Below are positions 32,808-41,002 of a stretch of DNA of 64,000 nt, one piece after another. Position numbers and translations under genes: made by a program. Source of the DNA: Pyxidicoccus parkwaysis (GTDB lineage Bacteria; Myxococcota; Myxococcia; Myxococcales; Myxococcaceae). The notes under the pieces were generated by a model. It was not told the origin of the DNA, did not search any database, and saw nothing but the letters and a program-made list of their open reading frames with translations. Numbering within the stretch: the stretch's first letter is position 1; the number at the start of each line of letters is the position of its first letter. The stretch is from the NCBI RefSeq assembly GCF_017301735.1, contig NZ_CP071090.1:12073001-12137000 (forward strand), written 5' to 3'.

Positions 32808-34832
32808 TCACGGGCCACACGTGGAGGCGTCGTCGTTCCGCTCGATGACGCGCCCCTTGCCGGAGCCCTGGTAGGTGGCGTCCGCGAGCGCCGTGGCCTG
32901 GCATGTGGGCAGCTTCGCGTTGTCCGTGACGACGAAGCTCGTGCCCACCCGCTTCAGCCCCGCCAGGCCCAGGTCCGCCAGGTTCGGGTTCTCCTGCACC
33001 ACCAGCTCTTCCATGTCGACCAGGCCGCGCAGGGCGGCCAGGCTCACCAGCGCGTCGCTGTTGCGCACCTCCAGCCGCTTCAGGCGCAGCAGGCGCTCGA
33101 AGCCCGAGATGTCATTGAGCAGCGGGCTGCCGCCGACGAAGAGCTTCCCTCCCACGTAGCCGAGGGCCCGGAAGTCCCTCACCGCCGCCAGCTTCGGGTT
33201 GGCGCCGACGTAGAAGTCGCCCTCGACGAACTCGAGCGAGGGCATGTCGGACACCGACTCCAGGAGGGCGTTGCCGGTGACGCTGATGGACCCCGCCCGC
33301 TTCAGGCGGGGCAGCTGGCCGGTGGCCGTCAGGCTGTCGTTGTTCGAGATGCCCAGGTCGCCGCCCACGCTCTGCACATTGAAGCCCGCCAGGCTCACCA
33401 GCGCGTCGTTGTTGCGAATCTCCAGGTCACCGCCAACGCTCGCCAGGCTGGAGAGGCCATTCAGCGCCGCGAGGGAAGGGTTGTCCTGGATGAGGAGCGT
33501 GCCGCCCACCTGCTGCAGGTTCGCCAGCGGCAGCTCCTGCAGGTTCTGGTTCTCGACGATGCGGACGTCGCCGCTGAGCTGCTGGAGGTACGGGAGCGTG
33601 CCGGTGAACTGGAGCGCGTCGTTGTCGTACATCTCGAAGCCGCGCCGGGGGGCCACGTTCGCCAGCCCGGTCAGCGTCGTCAGCTTCCCGTTGCTGATGA
33701 CCCCAAGGTCGGTCTCCACCCAGACCGCCTGCTCCGCGCCCCCGCCCACCATCAGCGTCTCGAGGTCGAGGTTGTATCCAACGAACAGGAAGTCTCCCAC
33801 GAAGCGCAGGCCCCGAAGCTCCACGCGCTTCATGCCCGCGCTGGAGGTGATGCGCAGCCGGCCGTCCACCTGCACCAGGTTCGGGAGCAGCACCTCCTCG
33901 GCGGGGGTGCTCATGATGGTCAGCTGGCCGCGGATGCGGGAGATGGGCTTCAGCGCCATGATGTCCGCGGCGTCGTCCACCACGTAGTCCCCGTCGTACG
34001 TCAGCGTCGGCTGGCACACGTACGAGGTGGCGGTGACCTCGCTGTCGCCGAGCGTCCCGTTTCCGTCGACGTCCAGGCCCACGTCCACCGCGGTGCCGCC
34101 CGTGGGGCAGGCCGGGCCGGCCGGTTCCGGGCGCAGGCGCTTCACGGCCTGGTTGAAGCTGATGCACACGGACTCCGAGGCCCGAAGCTCGCCGTCATCC
34201 AACTGCCCGTTCCGGTTCACGTCCGAGCCCGCCTCCACCCGGGTACCTTCGATGCGGCAGCCGCCGAAGGGCGCGGGCGGAACCGGGCCGAGGCGCACGA
34301 GCACCGGGTCCGTCTCCGTGCAGCCGTACACCTCGCTGGTGATTTCCTCGTCGTCGAGGATGTGGTCGCCGTCGGTGTCGCGCCCGGCGTGGGCCACCTG
34401 ACCGCCGTTGGCGCACTTGTCCCCGGGAGGCACCGGCCGCGTGCGCACCAGCACGCCCGGGCTGGCGGTGGCGCAGACGTACTCGGTGGCCGTCACCTCG
34501 GCTTCTTCCAGTGCGCCGTTGGCGTTCAGGTCCGGGCCCGTCAGCACCGCCTGCCCGCCGAGCTCGCAGTTCGCCCCCGCGGACTCAGGCCGCTGGCTCG
34601 TGAGCACCTTGACGCAGGCGTACAGGGTGCTCGTCACCTCGCTGTCGTCGAGCTCGCCGTCGTCGTCCAGGTCGAGCCCCGTCTCAAACGCTGTTCCGCC
34701 GTGCTCGCAGTGCGCGCCGCGAGGCTCCACGGCCGTGCGCGTGCGCGCGGCGTGCTGCCGCACCAGTTGCTTCAGGTCGATACCGTCACAGCCCGCGGCC
34801 AGCACCAACACCATCATCCAGAGTCGTCGCAT
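32808..34832 (-). CDS. Long LRR-like lipoprotein A with repeated Cys/Asp modules
   Basis: 674 residues from the ATG at 34832, which has AGAGAGG 6 bp upstream; an ATG 18 bp earlier lacks one. Lipobox VLAAGC near residue 16. Residues about 40-280 hold five tandem modules of C-GG-x-G-x-D-D/N-N/D-G-x-L-x-D-x-E-V-T-x-C (DUF7151-like, with EF-hand-like acidic loops). Residues about 285-650 are irregular leucine-rich repeats of receptor-L type (NNDALVSLAGF, VGGDLGISNND). A final Cys pair closes the domain. Surface adhesion or ligand recognition is inferred. It is a paralogue of the next upstream gene. Confidence 0.82.
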   Translation of the reverse strand: MRRLWMMVLVLAAGCDGIDLKQLVRQHAARTRTAVEPRGAHCEHGGTAFETGLDLDDDGELDDSEVTSTLYACVKVLTSQRPESAGANCELGGQAVLTGPDLNANGALEEAEVTATEYVCATASPGVLVRTRPVPPGDKCANGGQVAHAGRDTDGDHILDDEEITSEVYGCTETDPVLVRLGPVPPAPFGGCRIEGTRVEAGSDVNRNGQLDDGELRASESVCISFNQAVKRLRPEPAGPACPTGGTAVDVGLDVDGNGTLGDSEVTATSYVCQPTLTYDGDYVVDDAADIMALKPISRIRGQLTIMSTPAEEVLLPNLVQVDGRLRITSSAGMKRVELRGLRFVGDFLFVGYNLDLETLMVGGGAEQAVWVETDLGVISNGKLTTLTGLANVAPRRGFEMYDNDALQFTGTLPYLQQLSGDVRIVENQNLQELPLANLQQVGGTLLIQDNPSLAALNGLSSLASVGGDLEIRNNDALVSLAGFNVQSVGGDLGISNNDSLTATGQLPRLKRAGSISVTGNALLESVSDMPSLEFVEGDFYVGANPKLAAVRDFRALGYVGGKLFVGGSPLLNDISGFERLLRLKRLEVRNSDALVSLAALRGLVDMEELVVQENPNLADLGLAGLKRVGTSFVVTDNAKLPTCQATALADATYQGSGKGRVIERNDDASTCGP

Positions 34833-34865
34833 CGGTGCCTCTCTTCTCATCCGTTCCGGGGCTGC

Positions 34866-36749
34866 TCAGTCGCAGGTGGCCGCGTCGTCGTTGCCGGAGA
34901 TGTAGGGCGTGGTCCCGGTGAAGGTGCGCGTCGCGAGCGCGGTGGCCATGCACCTGGGCAGCTTCGGGTTGTCCACCACGGAGAAGAAGGTGGCCACGTT
35001 CTCCAGCCCCGGGAGGTCGATTCGCGACAGGTTCGCGTTCTCGACCAGGAGCAGCTCGTTCAGCGACCGCAGACGGCTCAGCGCGCCCAGGTTCGTCAGG
35101 GCCGCGTTGTTCTCCAGGCGGAAGGTGCCCGCCGTCTGCAGTTGCTCCAGTCCCGTCAGGTTCGCCAGCCGGGGGTTGTTGGCCAGCGTCAGCGACTCCA
35201 CGTGCTGCAGCAGGTGGAGGTCTCCCAACGTCTCCATCTGGAGGTTGTTGGAGATGGAGAGCTCATTGCTGATGCTGCGCAGCGCGGGGAACTCGGTCGC
35301 GGTGGACAGGCCCGGGTTGCCCCGCATGTTGAGCCTGCCCACGTGCCCGAGCGCCGTCAGTCCCTTCGTGGACAGGAGGTTGTTGTTGCTCTGGATGCTC
35401 AGCACGCCGGTGATGAGCTCCAGCTTCGGCAGCCCCGACAGGTCGATGAGCCCGTCGTTCTCGAGGATGCCGAGGTCCCCGCCGATACTCACCAGTTGCG
35501 TGCCCGTCAGGGAGGGCAGGGCCGGGTTGCGCATGACCGTCAGACTGCCGCCCAGCCGCTGCAGGTTCGCGAAGGGCAGCTCCTTCAGCCCGGCATTGTC
35601 CTGGACGATGATGTTGCCCGTGAGGTCGGACACGCGGCTGAACACCCCGGGGTATTCGAGCGCGTCGTTGTCCTCGAGGGTGAAGTTCCTTCGCGGCAGC
35701 AGGCCGGCGATGCCGGACAGGGTGGAGAGGCGGGGGTTGCTCAAAAGGTCCACGTCGAAGGCCACCCACGTCGGGCTGCTCGTGTTGTCGCCGAGGACGA
35801 GCATCTCCAGGCTCGCGTTGAACATGACGACCACGGAGGTCTCCACGTAGCGCAGGGCCGGCATCTCCACGCGCTTCAGCACGCTGTTGCCATTGACGAG
35901 GAGCTGGTCCCCCACCGACATCAGCGTCGGCAGGGTGACCTCCGTCAAGGCCGTGGAGTCGATGACGAGCGAGCCCCGGATGCGGGAGATGCCCGCGAGC
36001 GCCTCCACGTCCGCCGCGTTCCGGATGACGTAGGTTGCATCGAGCGAGCGCAGGTCGCGGCACGCCAGGATGCTGGTGGTGACTTCGGAGTCCTCGAAGG
36101 TGCCGTCGCTGTCCACGTCCGCGCCGGCGAGCACCCGCGTACCGCCATTCGGGCAGGCGCTGCTGGCGGGCTCCTCCACCTGCCGCAGCAGGAGGTTGGA
36201 CGTGGGGATGCAGACGTAGGTCTGCGCGCGGCGCTCCACGTCGTCGAGCACGCCGTTCCGGTTCACGTCCGGCCCCGCGTCCACCATGGAACCGCCGAGC
36301 CCACAGGGGGGAGGAGACAGCTGGAGCGGGCTCACGCGGGTGAGGACGGGCTCCGTTTCCGTGCAGCTGAGGGACTCCCGGGTGACTTCGCGGTCCCCCA
36401 GCACGCCGTCGCCATCCACGTCGAGTCCGGCGCGGGAGAGCAGCCCGCCCAGGGGGCACTTCTCTCCGGGAGACACCGGCACCACGCGTATCAGCACACC
36501 GGGCGTGGCGGAGTCGCAGAGGTACTCGGTGCTCTTCACCTCGCCGTCGGCCAATACGCCGTCGTCGTCCAGGTCCAGGCCCGTCCGCACCACGTCGCCG
36601 CCGTAGGTGCAGTGCTCGCCCGCGGGCTCCTTGGCGCTGCGGCTGAGCGCATCATGCTGCTTCACGAGCTTGTCCAGCTCGATGCCGTCACACCCGGCCA
36701 CCAGCGCCAGCAGGCCCAGCCACGCCGCTCTCTTCAACACGTGCCTCAT
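34866..36749 (-). CDS. Long LRR-like lipoprotein B, paralogue of A
   Basis: 627 residues with a lipobox LALVAGC near residue 19 and the same start as its paralogue (CDGIELDKLVKQHDALSRS versus CDGIDLKQLVRQHAARTRT). Cys/Asp modules with DLDDDGVLADGEV-type loops occupy about 45-240, then receptor-L-like leucine repeats (LGGSLTVMRNPALPSLTG, IGGDLGILENDGLIDLSG) to near 600. It ends with NPKLPRCMATALATRTF, matching paralogue A (NAKLPTCQATALADATY). Its start is 12 bp after the caspase-like gene's stop, so it is probably in the same operon. Tandem duplication produced A and B. Confidence 0.83.
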   Translation of the reverse strand: MRHVLKRAAWLGLLALVAGCDGIELDKLVKQHDALSRSAKEPAGEHCTYGGDVVRTGLDLDDDGVLADGEVKSTEYLCDSATPGVLIRVVPVSPGEKCPLGGLLSRAGLDVDGDGVLGDREVTRESLSCTETEPVLTRVSPLQLSPPPCGLGGSMVDAGPDVNRNGVLDDVERRAQTYVCIPTSNLLLRQVEEPASSACPNGGTRVLAGADVDSDGTFEDSEVTTSILACRDLRSLDATYVIRNAADVEALAGISRIRGSLVIDSTALTEVTLPTLMSVGDQLLVNGNSVLKRVEMPALRYVETSVVVMFNASLEMLVLGDNTSSPTWVAFDVDLLSNPRLSTLSGIAGLLPRRNFTLEDNDALEYPGVFSRVSDLTGNIIVQDNAGLKELPFANLQRLGGSLTVMRNPALPSLTGTQLVSIGGDLGILENDGLIDLSGLPKLELITGVLSIQSNNNLLSTKGLTALGHVGRLNMRGNPGLSTATEFPALRSISNELSISNNLQMETLGDLHLLQHVESLTLANNPRLANLTGLEQLQTAGTFRLENNAALTNLGALSRLRSLNELLLVENANLSRIDLPGLENVATFFSVVDNPKLPRCMATALATRTFTGTTPYISGNDDAATCD

Positions 36750-36761
36750 CGCCCGCCTGCC

Positions 36762-38480
36762 TCAGCGCCGCAGCGCCAGCTCGATTCCGTACGACGGGTC
36801 CCAGTGGCCCTTCCCGTCGAGCGTGACGCGGTCCGAGGACAGCATGCCCGCCAGTCGCAGGCGCATCCCCGCCACCTTCGCCGTGACGCCCACGGCCGCG
36901 TGCGTGGTGAGCAACGTCGGGTCGGCCATGAACACCGGGCCCTTCGCCACCCCCAGCACGCCCCAGCCGGCTCCGACCTCCAGGAACAGCGGCGTGCGGT
37001 ACAGCCCCTCCGTGCCCACCAGCCCCAGCACCGTGGCGCGGTGCAGGCGGAGGCCGTCGCGGGCCACCGGCGTCAGCGCGTAGCTGCCGCGCACGCCGTA
37101 GTAGAGGAAGGGCGAAAGCTCGTTCCGCCACGCCACGCTCGGCCCCATGGAGAACATCTTCAGGCCCAGCGGAGCCCGCAATGCCGTCAGGCCGAAGTCC
37201 CAGCCATGGGACTCCGGCGAGCGCAGCAGCATGTGCGTCAGCGTGCCGCCCTCCTCGGGTGGGAAGGCGCGGCCCAGCTCCACCGGCACCAGCCCGGCGG
37301 CGGCCACGTATTGCTCGTAGAAGCCCTTGTCCAATGGCACCGCGAACAGGCCGCGCCGCAGCGCTTCTTCGGCGGGGCCGCGCTCCTGCAGCTCGCGCGC
37401 CGTCATGTTCACCACCCCGGTGGACAGCTCCGCCAGGGTGATGCGGGCCTCCGCGGTGGGGGTGCGCACCCAGTACACGTCGCGCTCCGGCAGCCGCAGC
37501 AGCACGTACTGGTCCTCCGAGCGCCGCACGTCCGCCAGCCGCCGCCCGTCCGAGTCCTCCACGGAGATGCGCGCGTGCTCGAAGCCCGAGGGCAGCGTGA
37601 GGCTGGGGCCCTGGGGCGCGGGGCCCACCAGCGGGCGCCGGGGGTCCGCGCTGGGAGCGAAGGCGTGGATGGTGAGCCGCGCCGGCAGGCCCTTCACCGC
37701 CTGGAGCGACGCGGACACGAAGGCGCCCAGCTCGCTGTACTCCACCTTCCCGTCGCCGTTGATGTCCGCCGCGCCCATGAGCCCGGAGCGCGCCACGTGG
37801 CTGAAGACGCCGGCGCGGATGCGGGACCACTCGTGCGTCTCGCCGTCCTCGCTCTCCGCGAAGAGGGCGCCCACGGTGGGCCGGGTGGCGAGCTGCTCGC
37901 GCGCGAGCATTCCGCGCAGCTCCGCCAGCACGGCCTCGTCCGAGCCGCCGCCGCGGCTGCCCACCACGCCCGAGGCGCGGCACGCGTCCACGATGAGGTG
38001 CACGTAGTCCGCGCCGAGCGGGTCCACCACGTCGGAGTAGAAGCTCGCCTTGTCCAGGCGGCCGCCCTGGAGGGTGAAGTACGCGCGCCCCGCCTCGTCC
38101 GTGTTGCCGTGGCCCACGTAGACGACGAGCACGTCCGTCTGGCGCCCCAGCTCGTCGTCGGCCTGGCTGGCCGCGCGCAGCCGCGCCACCTCGCGCTTCA
38201 CCTCTTCCGGCGTGGGAGGACGGGCCCCGGCCAGCACCGGCCGGCCGCCCGCGCGCGTCACCGCGTCCGGGTCCACGAGCAGCGTCGTCTCCACGCCCAG
38301 CCGCTGGAGCGTCTCCGCCCACAGCACGCCGTCGTCATCCGCGAAGCGCAGGTCCGGCAGCGCCGGGTCATCGCTGCCGTTGTGGGCGATGACCAGCGCG
38401 CGGCGCACCACCCCTTCCGCCGAGGCGCCGCGGGCCAGCAGCAGCGCGACGGCCCCGAGGAGCAGTCCCAACTGTCTCAT
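36762..38480 (-). CDS. Exported caspase-like (C14) protein with EF-hand and C-terminal barrel-like region
   Basis: 572 residues. A signal peptide (LGLLLGAVALLLARGASA) precedes a caspase-fold domain (24-235): RRALVIAHNGSDDPALPDLRFADDD, catalytic His124 (YVGHGN) and Cys167 (IVDACRAS). A complete EF-hand loop lies at 239-250 (DINGDGKVEYSE), suggesting calcium control. A beta-rich middle follows, and the last 150 residues alternate polar and hydrophobic residues (LSPFLYYGVRGSYAL...LFLEVGAGWGVLG...AGMRLRLAGMLSSD, ending in RR), resembling an outer-membrane barrel. Its ATG overlaps the anti-sigma stop (ATGA). An ECF-controlled exported caspase is the notable feature of this operon. Confidence 0.88.
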   Translation of the reverse strand: MRQLGLLLGAVALLLARGASAEGVVRRALVIAHNGSDDPALPDLRFADDDGVLWAETLQRLGVETTLLVDPDAVTRAGGRPVLAGARPPTPEEVKREVARLRAASQADDELGRQTDVLVVYVGHGNTDEAGRAYFTLQGGRLDKASFYSDVVDPLGADYVHLIVDACRASGVVGSRGGGSDEAVLAELRGMLAREQLATRPTVGALFAESEDGETHEWSRIRAGVFSHVARSGLMGAADINGDGKVEYSELGAFVSASLQAVKGLPARLTIHAFAPSADPRRPLVGPAPQGPSLTLPSGFEHARISVEDSDGRRLADVRRSEDQYVLLRLPERDVYWVRTPTAEARITLAELSTGVVNMTARELQERGPAEEALRRGLFAVPLDKGFYEQYVAAAGLVPVELGRAFPPEEGGTLTHMLLRSPESHGWDFGLTALRAPLGLKMFSMGPSVAWRNELSPFLYYGVRGSYALTPVARDGLRLHRATVLGLVGTEGLYRTPLFLEVGAGWGVLGVAKGPVFMADPTLLTTHAAVGVTAKVAGMRLRLAGMLSSDRVTLDGKGHWDPSYGIELALRR

Positions 38481-39232
38481 GGACCTTCCTCTACCTTGAC
38501 CTCCTGCTTGAGCACCACGGACCCCTCGTGCTGCTCTCCGCGAAGGGTCGCCAGGGCCGCGTCCGGGCGGTCGGAGAATGCCGCCACCACCTCCACCGCG
38601 CCGGCCTCCGGCGGCATGGGGAGGGTCAGCTTCAGGGGGCCTTCATTGCCCAGCGCGCCGGGCAGCGGGAAGGGCCCCGCGATGACCTCCCCCTTCTGCG
38701 TGCCGCGCACCCGCAGGGCCACGTGGGTGTAGGGCGTGTTGCCGCCGGCGGCGAAGGCGAGCATGGCGCCAGCCCGGCAGGTGTCACCCGCGTGCAGCTC
38801 GCGCATGGGCTGGCCGGCGGCGGAGCAGAAGACGCGCAGCGCCACGCCCGGCGGAGGGCCGTTGCCGCGGGTGGCGAACTCGCCCGGGGTGACCCGGGTC
38901 GCGGGTGGCACCAGCAGCACCGCGAGGAAGACGGCCGCCAGTGCGCCGCCGAGCACCGCCAGCGAGGGCCAGCGCGACTGTGCCTCCCGGGGCTCCGCCG
39001 CCGCGAGGGCCGCCGCGAGCCCGGCGTCCGTCAGCGACTGCTGCTCCACGGACGAGGGCGAGTCCAGGTTGCCCTCCAGCGCGCGGTGCGCCTGGGCCCA
39101 GCGCTCATAGCGGGGACCGCAGCGCGCGCAGCCATGAGCGTGGCGCAGCAGGCGGGCGGACTCCTGGGTGGACAGCGCCCCCAGGGACCAACGCGGCAGA
39201 CTGGCGTCGATGTGTCTTTCGTACCACCTCAT
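38477..39232 (-). CDS. Zinc-finger anti-sigma factor with extracytoplasmic DUF4384-like domain
   Basis: 251 residues from the ATG at 39232, overlapping the sigma stop (ATGA). The N-terminus has a ZAS-type motif His-x3-Cys-x2-Cys in RHAHGCARCG (near 30-37). A single membrane helix lies about 90-110 (SLAVLGGALAAVFLAVLLVPPA). The outer domain (about 125-240) resembles DUF4384-type beta domains that often accompany caspase-like proteins, with two Cys residues (VFCSAAG, GDTCRAG). It should hold the ECF sigma factor at the membrane until an envelope signal arrives. The downstream caspase-like protein may be effector or part of the sensing chain; that is inference. Confidence 0.85.
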   Translation of the reverse strand: MRWYERHIDASLPRWSLGALSTQESARLLRHAHGCARCGPRYERWAQAHRALEGNLDSPSSVEQQSLTDAGLAAALAAAEPREAQSRWPSLAVLGGALAAVFLAVLLVPPATRVTPGEFATRGNGPPPGVALRVFCSAAGQPMRELHAGDTCRAGAMLAFAAGGNTPYTHVALRVRGTQKGEVIAGPFPLPGALGNEGPLKLTLPMPPEAGAVEVVAAFSDRPDAALATLRGEQHEGSVVLKQEVKVEEGP

Positions 39233-39921
39233 GATGGCAGGCTCCCAATCGCACACAGGGCAAGCGAGGCCAGGAGGACCCCCAGCTCCATCCGCCCGGG
39301 CTCGGCCGTGGTGTCCAGCCAGCCCGAGGCTTTCAGATGCTCGGTGAACTGCGTCCGCAGCCGCTTCTCGCGCACCCGGACCTCTCCCCGGGTGAGCTGG
39401 AGCTTCTCGGCGGCGGACTCCTGGGACAGCCCGTCCACGAAGCGGAGGTGCGCGAGCGCGCGTCCCTCCTCGGGCAGCGCGTCCAGGAAGCGGCGCACCA
39501 GCGTGCGCACCTCGGTGCCCAGCGCCTCCTCCTCGGGGCTGCGCCCCTCGGTGGGCAGGTGGCCCAGCTCAGGAGCGTCATCCATGGGGACGGCCTCGCG
39601 CGCCACGCGCCCGGACGCCCGCATCAAATCAATGGCCGTCGAGCGCGCCACCGTCAGCAGGAAGCCCAGGTACGGGCGCACGCCGTCGTAAGCCTGTCGC
39701 ATGTTGGGACGGAAGGCGCGCACGAACGTCTCCTGGTGCGCGGCGTCCAAATCCAGTGCGGACAACGCCACGGTCCGCGTCCCACCCTCACCACCCACGG
39801 CGAACTTCCGCGAGAGGTACCGCAGCACCTCTGGCGAGTACGTCCGATACACGAGCGTGAGCACGGCCGCGTCCCCCCGGCGGAACGCGTCCAAGACGGA
39901 CCTGTCGTTTCCTGGCAGCAC
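39229..39921 (-). CDS. ECF sigma factor with hydrophobic C-terminal tail
   Basis: 230 residues. Sigma-2 spans about 8-110 (VLDAFRRGDAAVLTLVYRTYSPEVLRYL, AHQETFVRAF, RPYLGFLLTVARSTAIDLMR). Sigma-4 spans about 140-200 (LDALPEEGRALAHLRFVDGLSQESAAEKLQLTRGEVRVREKRL). Unlike standard ECF factors it continues with about 27 residues ending in MELGVLLASLALCAIGSLPS, a hydrophobic stretch that might insert in the membrane or bind the anti-sigma factor. The stop overlaps the anti-sigma start. It heads an operon of up to six genes. Confidence 0.88.
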   Translation of the reverse strand: MLPGNDRSVLDAFRRGDAAVLTLVYRTYSPEVLRYLSRKFAVGGEGGTRTVALSALDLDAAHQETFVRAFRPNMRQAYDGVRPYLGFLLTVARSTAIDLMRASGRVAREAVPMDDAPELGHLPTEGRSPEEEALGTEVRTLVRRFLDALPEEGRALAHLRFVDGLSQESAAEKLQLTRGEVRVREKRLRTQFTEHLKASGWLDTTAEPGRMELGVLLASLALCAIGSLPS

Positions 39922-40074
39922 GGATTCTCCGTCCCAGGCGAGCCGGCGCGGGCCCCGTGCACACGCCGTCCGTCACCCTCACGAAAAGGGATACGGAACG
40001 GGCTCGAAATCTGGGTTGTGGCAGGAACGAAGAGTCGTCGATTTCTTGATGGGAACGGTCGGGATTCGTTGCGC

Positions 40075-40097
40075 TTTGGAGGCCATCCGGCCTCAAA
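40075..40097 (-). terminator. Stem-loop at the 3' end of the 204-residue gene
   Basis: TTTG-g-AGGCC (40075-40084) pairs with GGCCTCAAA (40089-40097), loop ATCC, one bulged G. The stem includes the stop codon of the minus-strand gene. No T run follows. Confidence 0.4.
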
Positions 40098-40707
40098 CGA
40101 CCCGGGCGGGCAGGGGCCACGCCGGCCGGGCCTCCGCCCACGCCGCGCGCACGCGGGTGAGCAGGTCATCCAGGACTCCGTCCTCCAGCCCCTGCGTCCG
40201 GGCCGGGGTGGACTCCCACCAGCCGTGGTTGCAGAGGAAGACGGCCGGGCAGGTGCGGATGAGCTCCCGGAGCCGGGCGCTGTCGGCGGCGAGCAGGACC
40301 TTCAGCTGCGACGCCAGCGGCCCCAGCGGCGAGTCCGGCCCCTGGTAGGAAGTGCCATACCAGACCTCGGTGAAGCGCACCGGGCCCACCAGCCGGGCAT
40401 TGAAGTCCGTCAGCTCCTCCGAGGGCACCCACAGCTCCTGATGGCCGCGAGCCCCCACCGTGCGCACGGGGTAGCGGGCGGCGAACGCCGCGTCCACGTC
40501 GAAGGTGGTGACGAAGCCCACGTACCCCGAGCCCGCGTCCGGCGCGTTCCAGTCGCGCGCAATCTGCCGCGCGTAGGCCGCGCTCATGACGGGGTAGAAG
40601 ATGGGCTGGTCCGGCAGCCGGGGCGGAAAGCCCGCGCAGTCGCTGGCGAGCACGAGCTCCGTCTCCTTCAGCCCCACCGGACGGTACAGCGTGAGCGTCT
40701 CCACCAT
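40093..40707 (-). CDS. Conserved protein of unknown function
   Basis: 204 residues, no signal peptide or membrane helix. It begins TLYRPVGLKETELVLASDCAGFPPRLPDQPIFYPVMS and has YVGFVTTFDVDAAFAARYPVRTVG and HQELWVPSEELTDFNARLVGPVRFTEVW (position about 90-115). This pattern occurs in bacterial proteins sometimes named ADP-ribosylation/crystallin J1, a label that need not reflect activity. The start is supported by AGGAGGGGAG 5 bp upstream of the ATG. It lies alone between the ECF operon and the nuclease lipoprotein gene. Confidence 0.7.
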   Translation of the reverse strand: MVETLTLYRPVGLKETELVLASDCAGFPPRLPDQPIFYPVMSAAYARQIARDWNAPDAGSGYVGFVTTFDVDAAFAARYPVRTVGARGHQELWVPSEELTDFNARLVGPVRFTEVWYGTSYQGPDSPLGPLASQLKVLLAADSARLRELIRTCPAVFLCNHGWWESTPARTQGLEDGVLDDLLTRVRAAWAEARPAWPLPARVV

Positions 40708-41002
40708 GGCTCTCCCCTCCTATATATGCGGGGTAGACCCGGTAGCGGGATGCGCTCCCGCCGTCGGGCCGAGCCGGGGAGACGGGGGCGGGACCTGCCC
40801 CCTGACCGGTGGTGCTGCCCGGATGCCCGCGCAGTCCGCTGAGCACCTCGTCGATGGCTGCCCGGACGTGGTGCCCGGTGCCGGGTGGAGCGGACCAGCG
40901 CCCCAAGCCAGCCGAAGTCAGTTCTGTCAGGGGCGCTCACCGCTGAGGCCGAGAACTCGAGGCCCGGCGCCGCTCCCCCTGAACGGGACTCGTTGGGATG
41001 GC
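40708..41002. other. Non-coding gap of 295 bp
   Basis: It holds the leader of the 204-residue gene (strong ribosome site, AT-rich TATATAT just upstream at 40725-40731) and the 3' side of the nuclease lipoprotein gene. Small hairpins such as GCGGGA/TCCCGC near 40745 occur. No further gene or repeat was seen. Confidence 0.5.

Noticed and set aside
32031..38732. An uninterrupted 2233-codon open frame on the plus strand
   Set aside because: It lies antisense to six well-supported minus-strand genes and its residues are His/Arg/Gln/Ala-rich without motifs. Long antisense frames are expected where third positions are mostly G or C.
40725..40731. TATATAT as a -10 promoter element
   Set aside because: It lies only a few bases before the ribosome site of the minus-strand gene, leaving no room for a normal leader, and no -35 element was recognised.
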